From: VRUE01 sp963780815
GTDB taxonomy: Bacteria; Actinomycetota; Thermoleophilia; Solirubrobacterales; 70-9
Length of the DNA: 64,000 bases
Reading direction: 5' to 3'
NCBI GenBank assembly: GCA_963780815.1
Contig: CAWADG010000013.1
Coordinates: 1 to 64,000 of the forward strand
The position numbers and the translations under genes are program-made. This document shows positions 59,651 through 64,000 of the stretch, piece by piece; within the stretch, counting starts at the first letter, position 1, and each line of letters begins with the position of its first letter. The notes beneath the pieces are model-generated. The model saw nothing but the letters and a program-made list of their open reading frames with translations, was not told the origin of the DNA and searched no databases.

Positions 59651-61180
59651 ATGCGCCGGACTCGCTGGATCTCGTCCATTGCCCTTGCGGCAGCAGTTCT
59701 CGCGGTCGCGGCGCAGCCGGCATCGGCCGCTGACGGCGTCTACTGGGTCGACTACAACAGGGCAGCGATCTCCCATGCCGGTATCGCCGGAGGGGGCGCC
59801 ACCGATATACCGATCCCCGCCGACCTGATCGAGGGTCCGTACGGAATGGCGCTCGACCCGGCCGAAGGCAAGCTCTACTGGACGAACTGGAACACCGGCT
59901 CGATCGGCGTCGCGAATCTCGACGGCAGCGGCGCCGCCCTGCTCAACACCGAAGGCGCCACCGTCCACGGCCCCTCGGGCCTGGCGATCGATCCGGCCAC
60001 GCGCCGGATCTACTGGGCCAACTCGGAATCGGGAGCCAGCGCCCTGGCCGACACAATTTCCTACGCCAACCTCGACGGATCCGGCGGCGGCAATTTGGAC
60101 ACGACCGGAGCGACGGTCGCCGAACCGTTCAGCGTCGCGATCGACCCCGCGGGCGGCCGCCTCTACTGGACGAACGACTTCGACACCAGCGACTCGATCT
60201 CATACGCGAATCTGGACGGGTCGGGTGGCGATGACCTCGACACCACCGTGACGACGGACGATTCCCCGATCGGGCTGGCGATCGACGGTGCCGCCCATCG
60301 GATCTATTGGGGGAACTCGGCCGGTGAATCGATCGGCAGCGCCAGCCTCGCGGGCGGCGAAGGCGGTGGATTCGAACTCGCCGGGATCGACCCCGAGGGC
60401 TTGGCGCTGGATGCCGCCGCCAATCGCGTCTACTGGGCGAGCAACGCGGAGCATCTGATCGGCTTCGCCAGCCTGAACGGGGAAGGACAGGGAGCGATCG
60501 ACACCACCGGCATCGAACCGAGCTATCCCGCGTTCCCGGCGCTCTTGAAAACGCCGGTGAACACCGCGGCGCCGGCGATCACCAAGGCGCCGAAGGCGAT
60601 TCCCCTGGTCGCCAAACCCCGCAAGGGCGCGCCGCCCTTCGTCGAGAGCCAGGGCGAGACCTTCAGCTGCTCGCAGGGGTCCTGGGCGCCCGACCTCTAC
60701 GAAGCGTCGCTCTACCGCGCCCCGCAGTCGTTCTCATACCAGTGGCTGCGCAACGAACGGCCGATCCCGGGGGCAACAGCGAGCTCCTACTCTGCAACCG
60801 AAGTCGGGGACTATGCCTGCCGGGTCACGGCGACGAACGGCGCCGGGCCGACCGCCCAGGACAGTTCCGCGCTCAACATCCAGGCCAATTTCGCCCTCGG
60901 CACTCCCACGATCAACAGGAAGAAGGGCATCGCGAAACTGCCGGTCGCGACGTCGGGCTCGGGGGTCGTCGCATTTCTCGGAAGGGCGGTCAAATCGAGG
61001 ACGCTGGAATCGCCTTCAGCGCCTCTCGCCGGGACGATCCTGGTCAAGGCGAAGGGGAAGGCCCTGAAGAAACTGAGGGCGAAGGGGAAGGCCAGGGTCA
61101 AGGCGAAGCTCGAATTCACTCCCACCAACGGCAGCACCCTTCAGGCGACGAAGTCGATCACCCTGCGCCTCAAGCACTGA
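59651..61180 (+). CDS. Secreted YWTD-type beta-propeller protein 1
   Basis: I start at the ATG at 59651, which gives a clean signal peptide (RRTRWISSIALAAAVLAVAA, cleavage near ASA-AD); an ATG at 59618 adds 11 residues. 509 residues. The propeller repeats read GMALDPAEGKLYWTNWNTGS, GLAIDPATRRIYWANSESGA and similar, at least six blades over 30-290. An Ig-like segment (FSCSQGSWAPDLYEASLYRA, YQWLRNERPIPGATASSYSA) follows, and the lysine-rich C-terminal beta module (about 430-509) ends in KSITLRLKH. Exported, probably surface-bound. It pairs with the gene at 61194. Confidence 0.83.
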   Translation: MRRTRWISSIALAAAVLAVAAQPASAADGVYWVDYNRAAISHAGIAGGGATDIPIPADLIEGPYGMALDPAEGKLYWTNWNTGSIGVANLDGSGAALLNTEGATVHGPSGLAIDPATRRIYWANSESGASALADTISYANLDGSGGGNLDTTGATVAEPFSVAIDPAGGRLYWTNDFDTSDSISYANLDGSGGDDLDTTVTTDDSPIGLAIDGAAHRIYWGNSAGESIGSASLAGGEGGGFELAGIDPEGLALDAAANRVYWASNAEHLIGFASLNGEGQGAIDTTGIEPSYPAFPALLKTPVNTAAPAITKAPKAIPLVAKPRKGAPPFVESQGETFSCSQGSWAPDLYEASLYRAPQSFSYQWLRNERPIPGATASSYSATEVGDYACRVTATNGAGPTAQDSSALNIQANFALGTPTINRKKGIAKLPVATSGSGVVAFLGRAVKSRTLESPSAPLAGTILVKAKGKALKKLRAKGKARVKAKLEFTPTNGSTLQATKSITLRLKH

Positions 61181-61193
61181 TACAACCAGTGCG

Positions 61194-62729
61194 ATGAAGG
61201 TCGCCCACAGGACGCTGAGCCTCTGCCTGACAATGGTGGTGATCGGTCTGAGCGCAGCAACGGCGAGCGCCGCCGACCAGGTCTACTGGGGGAACGAAGG
61301 GGGCAACAGCATCTCCCACGCCAACGTTGCCGGGGGAGACAGCGCCGACATTCCGATCACCGGGGTGGGCGTCAACCACCCGGCCGGGCTGGCGATCGAC
61401 TCCGCCGCGGGCAGGATCTACTGGGCCAACCGGGACGGCGCGGAATACTCGATCCGGTTCGCGAATCTGGACGGCTCCGGCGGCGATGTCCTCAACACCG
61501 CCCTTGCGCCGGTGGCCGAACCGCACGGCCTTGCGATCGACCCCGCCCTGGGCCGGATCTACTGGGTGAATTTCACCGAAAACGCGGTCTATTTCGCGAA
61601 CCTCGACGGCTCGGGAGGAGGCGAACTCGACACGACCGGGGCGGTGGTCGAAACACCTGTCGGCCTCGCCGTCTATCCGGCGCAGAACCGCATCTACTGG
61701 GCGAACTTCGAGGACAGCACCCACCCGATCGCCTTCGCCAATCTCGACGGGACCGGCGAAGGCGGCTCGCTGGCCCTGACCGGGGCCGAGGTCGACATGC
61801 CGGAGGGGGTCGCGATCGACCCGCTGACGAACCGGGTCTACTGGGCCAATCGCAACTCGATCGGGTTCGCCAGCGCGAACGGCGGCAATGGAGGCAAAGT
61901 CGACACCCGTGGGCTGCCGGTAGACCCGCCAGAAGGGATCGCGATCGACCCGTTCCGGAACACGATCTACTGGGCGGAGCAGGATTCCGACATCATCGGC
62001 TTCACCAGCCTCGACCCGGGGGGGGCGTTCGGCGCCATCGACACGGCCGTTGCCACCATCGATAATCCGGCATACCCGGTCCTTCTGCAGGAACCCAGCA
62101 ACGCGGGCGCGCCGACCATAAGCGCATCGCCGATGTCCGGCGACACAACCCGGGCGAAGCTTCCGCTTGGGGCGCCAATCATCGAACGGCACAGGCGAAT
62201 GCTCAGCTGCACCCAGGGCCTATGGGCGCCGGACGTGCTTGAGTCGTTCCTCTACCGCGCGCCGCACACCATCTCCTACCAGTGGCTCCGCAACGGGAAT
62301 CCAGTATCAAACGCCGCGACCAACTCCTACCCCGCCACCGAAGTCGGCACCTACGCCTGCCGGGTCACCGCGGCCAATGCCGCCGGATCGACCTCAAAGG
62401 ACAGCGCCCAGGTGGTCATCTCGGCCGGCTTCAAGCTGGGCGAACCGAGGATCGACCACAGGAAGGGCACCGCGTCGCTTCCCGTCGGCGTCTCAGGCGC
62501 CGGCACACTCGCGCTCTCCGGCAAGGGCGTGAAACGACGGAAGGTGGCGGTGAAGGAACGCGGCAACGTCCTCATCAGCATCTTGGCCGTCAAGCCGAAG
62601 GGCAAGGCGGAGGCGAGGCTTCAAAGCGTGCGCAGATCGAAGCTGAGGGTGAAGGTCTCCTACACGCCGACCGACGGTGAGCCGATCACGAGGACGAAGT
62701 CGATCACCCTGCGTCTGGCGGAGCACTGA
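61194..62729 (+). CDS. Secreted YWTD-type beta-propeller protein 2
   Basis: 511 residues, signal peptide TLSLCLTMVVIGLSAATASA. Same architecture as its neighbour: blades such as GLAIDSAAGRIYWANRDGAE and GLAIDPALGRIYWVNFTENA, an Ig-like part (LSCTQGLWAPDVLESFLYRA, YQWLRNGNPVSNAATNSYPA), and the C-terminal module ending KSITLRLAEH. It follows 13 bases after the first and is probably cotranscribed. The 3' end overlaps the convergent UBP gene by 26 bases. Confidence 0.83.
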   Translation: MKVAHRTLSLCLTMVVIGLSAATASAADQVYWGNEGGNSISHANVAGGDSADIPITGVGVNHPAGLAIDSAAGRIYWANRDGAEYSIRFANLDGSGGDVLNTALAPVAEPHGLAIDPALGRIYWVNFTENAVYFANLDGSGGGELDTTGAVVETPVGLAVYPAQNRIYWANFEDSTHPIAFANLDGTGEGGSLALTGAEVDMPEGVAIDPLTNRVYWANRNSIGFASANGGNGGKVDTRGLPVDPPEGIAIDPFRNTIYWAEQDSDIIGFTSLDPGGAFGAIDTAVATIDNPAYPVLLQEPSNAGAPTISASPMSGDTTRAKLPLGAPIIERHRRMLSCTQGLWAPDVLESFLYRAPHTISYQWLRNGNPVSNAATNSYPATEVGTYACRVTAANAAGSTSKDSAQVVISAGFKLGEPRIDHRKGTASLPVGVSGAGTLALSGKGVKRRKVAVKERGNVLISILAVKPKGKAEARLQSVRRSKLRVKVSYTPTDGEPITRTKSITLRLAEH

Positions 62730-62991
62730 CCCGGAACAGAACCTGGTCGACGTAGCACCAGCTCCAATCCTCGCCGGGCTCGGCCGAGCGGACGATCGGG
62801 TGGCCGGACTCGCTGCTGTGGGCGGTGGCGTGCTTGCCCGGCGAGTTGTCGCAGCAGCCGATGTGGCCGCAGCTCTGGCACATCCGCAGGTGCATCCACT
62901 GCATCCCCTCGGCCAGGCACTCCTCGCAACCGGCGATCTCCTCGGGCAGCTCGTAGACCTCGATTTCGCGGTAGTGGGTGCACCCGGCCAT
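62704..62991 (-). CDS. UBP-type zinc finger protein
   Basis: 95 residues, mostly one zf-UBP domain: CTHYREIEVYELPEEIAGCE, ECLAEGMQWMHLRMCQSCGH, IGCCDNSPGKHATAHSSESG, HPIVRSAEPGEDWSWCYVDQ. The Cys/His pattern (CxxC, CxxCGHxGCC, HAxxH) would bind three zinc ions. The related eukaryotic domain binds the free C-terminus of ubiquitin; bacterial copies have no known target. Small, stand-alone, and common in actinobacteria. Confidence 0.9.
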   Translation of the reverse strand: MAGCTHYREIEVYELPEEIAGCEECLAEGMQWMHLRMCQSCGHIGCCDNSPGKHATAHSSESGHPIVRSAEPGEDWSWCYVDQVLFRVSAPPDAG

Positions 62992-63047
62992 GCCTCGACC
63001 CTAGCCGACCGCTGACGCCGGGGGCGCGCATCTGCAAAGGTGGCGCA

Positions 63048-63515
63048 ATGGCCGACGGAGAGGCGATCACCAAGGACGGCGTCGCCGCGCTCGAGCAGGA
63101 GATCGAGGAGCTGGAAGGTCCGGCGCGGACCGCGCTGGCGGCGCGGATCAAGGCCGCGCGCGAGCTGGGCGACCTTAAGGAGAACGCCGAGTACCACATC
63201 GCCAAGGAGGATCAGGCCCACCTCGAGACGCGGATCAAGCGCCTGCGCGAGCGGCTCAAGAACGCCGTCGTCGTCGAGGTCGCCGGCGTCAGCGACACCT
63301 TCGCCTTCGGCCTCACCGCCGAGGTCCTCGACGAAGCCAATGGCGCCGTCAACACCTGGACCCTGGTCGGTTCGACCGAGGCCGACCTCGCCGCGGGGCG
63401 GCTCTCGGCGGAGTCGCCGATCGGCCGCGCCCTTCGCGACGCGAAGGTGGGAGAGCCGGTCGAGGCCGAGACGCCCAGGGGCCGCCGGACCTTCGTCGTC
63501 AATAAGCTGGTCTAG
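63048..63515 (+). CDS. greA: Transcription elongation factor GreA
   Basis: 155 residues. The coiled-coil hairpin carries the key acidic tip AARELGDLKENAEYHIAKED (Asp/Glu of the GDLKENAEY motif). The C-terminal FKBP-like domain follows (FGLTAEVLDEANGAVNTWTL, SPIGRALRDAKVGEPVEAET, RRTFVVNKLV). GreA rescues backtracked RNA polymerase by stimulating transcript cleavage. It converges on trxB with a four-base overlap. Confidence 0.95.
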   Translation: MADGEAITKDGVAALEQEIEELEGPARTALAARIKAARELGDLKENAEYHIAKEDQAHLETRIKRLRERLKNAVVVEVAGVSDTFAFGLTAEVLDEANGAVNTWTLVGSTEADLAAGRLSAESPIGRALRDAKVGEPVEAETPRGRRTFVVNKLV

Positions 63516-64000
63516 GCGTCGGCAACGGGAGTCGGCGCGATCTCGGTCGGCTCGCCGCCGCGCTGCCAGTGGGCCTCCGGCGAGGGCGGCGTGTCGCGCA
63601 GGTACCACTCGGCGTCGAGGGCGCCCATGCACCCGGTTCCGGCCGCGGTGACCGCCTGGCGGTAGATCCGGTCGACGACGTCACCGACCGCGAATACGCC
63701 GGCCAGGTTGGTCCGGGTCGAGCGGCCCTCGGTGAGGATGTAGCCGTCCTCGTCAGTGTCGATCTGATCGGCGACGATCTCCGATTTCGGGATGTGGCCG
63801 ATCGCGACGAAGGCGCCCTCGGTCTCGAAGTCCTCGACCTCGTCGGTCTCGGTGTTCCGCAGCCGGACCTTGGTCAGCTTTCCCTCATCGCCGCCGACGA
63901 ATTCCTCGGCGACGAACGGGGTCCTGAACTCGATGTTGGGCCGCTCCTCGGCCCGCCCCTTCATGATCTTCGAAGCGCGGAACTCGTTGCGGCGGTTGAC
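63512..64000 (-). CDS. trxB: Thioredoxin-disulfide reductase TrxB, C-terminal part; the 5' end is outside the window
   Basis: The last 160 or so residues are present, running off the right edge. FRASKIMKGRAEERPNIEFR, AFVAIGHIPKSEIVADQIDT and the FAD-binding AGVFAVGDVVDRIYRQAVTA with AGTGCMGALDAEWYL are the TrxB C-terminal signatures. The CxxC redox centre lies in the missing part. The enzyme uses NADPH to reduce thioredoxin, which in turn feeds MsrA and peroxiredoxins. Confidence 0.93.
   Translation of the reverse strand, partial: VNRRNEFRASKIMKGRAEERPNIEFRTPFVAEEFVGGDEGKLTKVRLRNTETDEVEDFETEGAFVAIGHIPKSEIVADQIDTDEDGYILTEGRSTRTNLAGVFAVGDVVDRIYRQAVTAAGTGCMGALDAEWYLRDTPPSPEAHWQRGGEPTEIAPTPVADA

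Overview
The window is high-GC bacterial DNA that reads as Actinobacteria, most likely class Thermoleophilia (Solirubrobacter/Conexibacter-like). The grounds are dense GC-rich coding with frequent GTG/TTG starts, an array of secreted proteins with the KNSVGxKQLxKNAVT repeat common in that group, secreted beta-propeller proteins sharing a lysine-rich C-terminal module, a deazaflavin (F420-type) oxidoreductase remnant and an actinobacterial PRC-barrel/MgtE_N plus Nramp pair. This is inference from protein families; there is no rRNA here.

The window has two characters. Positions 1 to about 26.5 kb are rich in broken reading frames and relics: DUF2252, PAP2, both flavin monooxygenases, FAH, PPOX and PPK2 all carry frameshifts, and there are fragments of amidohydrolases, a DUF4143 ATPase, a YjdF-like protein and a Ddn/metallo-beta-lactamase junction. 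Positions 26.5-64 kb are tidy, with almost every gene intact. The left part may be a decaying accessory region, or a stretch of lower sequence quality.

Left part. A translationally coupled aromatic-catabolic operon (7035-12758: flavin monooxygenase, VOC/extradiol dioxygenase, FAH-family hydrolase, second flavin monooxygenase, PPOX flavoprotein) is divergent from a TetR regulator (6297-6953). The spacer holds an inverted repeat and an apparently leaderless promoter. Then come a HdeD-like protein, a lipid kinase, a large membrane protein, a SRPBCC protein and PPK2. Between 19.26 and 26.09 kb lies an island bounded by ~200-bp direct repeats. Each repeat holds the 3' end of tRNA-His, a stem-loop and the 3' half of tRNA-Asp. 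Inside are two tandem paralogous genes of unknown function, a YjdF-like pseudogene, an unusual Nramp transporter coupled to a PRC-barrel/MgtE_N protein, an acyltransferase and half an amidohydrolase. The intact tRNA-His is at 26.45 kb.

Right part. A PucR-type regulator is followed by secreted and membrane proteins and a BlaI/BlaR1-like pair (31442-32757), divergent from uppP across a BlaI-type operator. Next are four tandem stalk-repeat secreted proteins with tRNA-Arg, an alpha/beta hydrolase, a GT-C-like membrane protein, msrA, envelope proteins, a MazEF relic, tRNA-Pro, a DUF1015 protein, a cobalamin adenosyltransferase, OsmC, an SDR, a Nudix hydrolase and a 1-Cys peroxiredoxin. A fatty-acid beta-oxidation cluster (52437-57703) leads into an alkylsulfatase-type metallo-hydrolase. 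Then come two paralogous secreted YWTD-type propellers, a UBP zinc-finger protein, greA and the 3' end of trxB.

I see no CRISPR array, rRNA, complete transposase or intact integrase.
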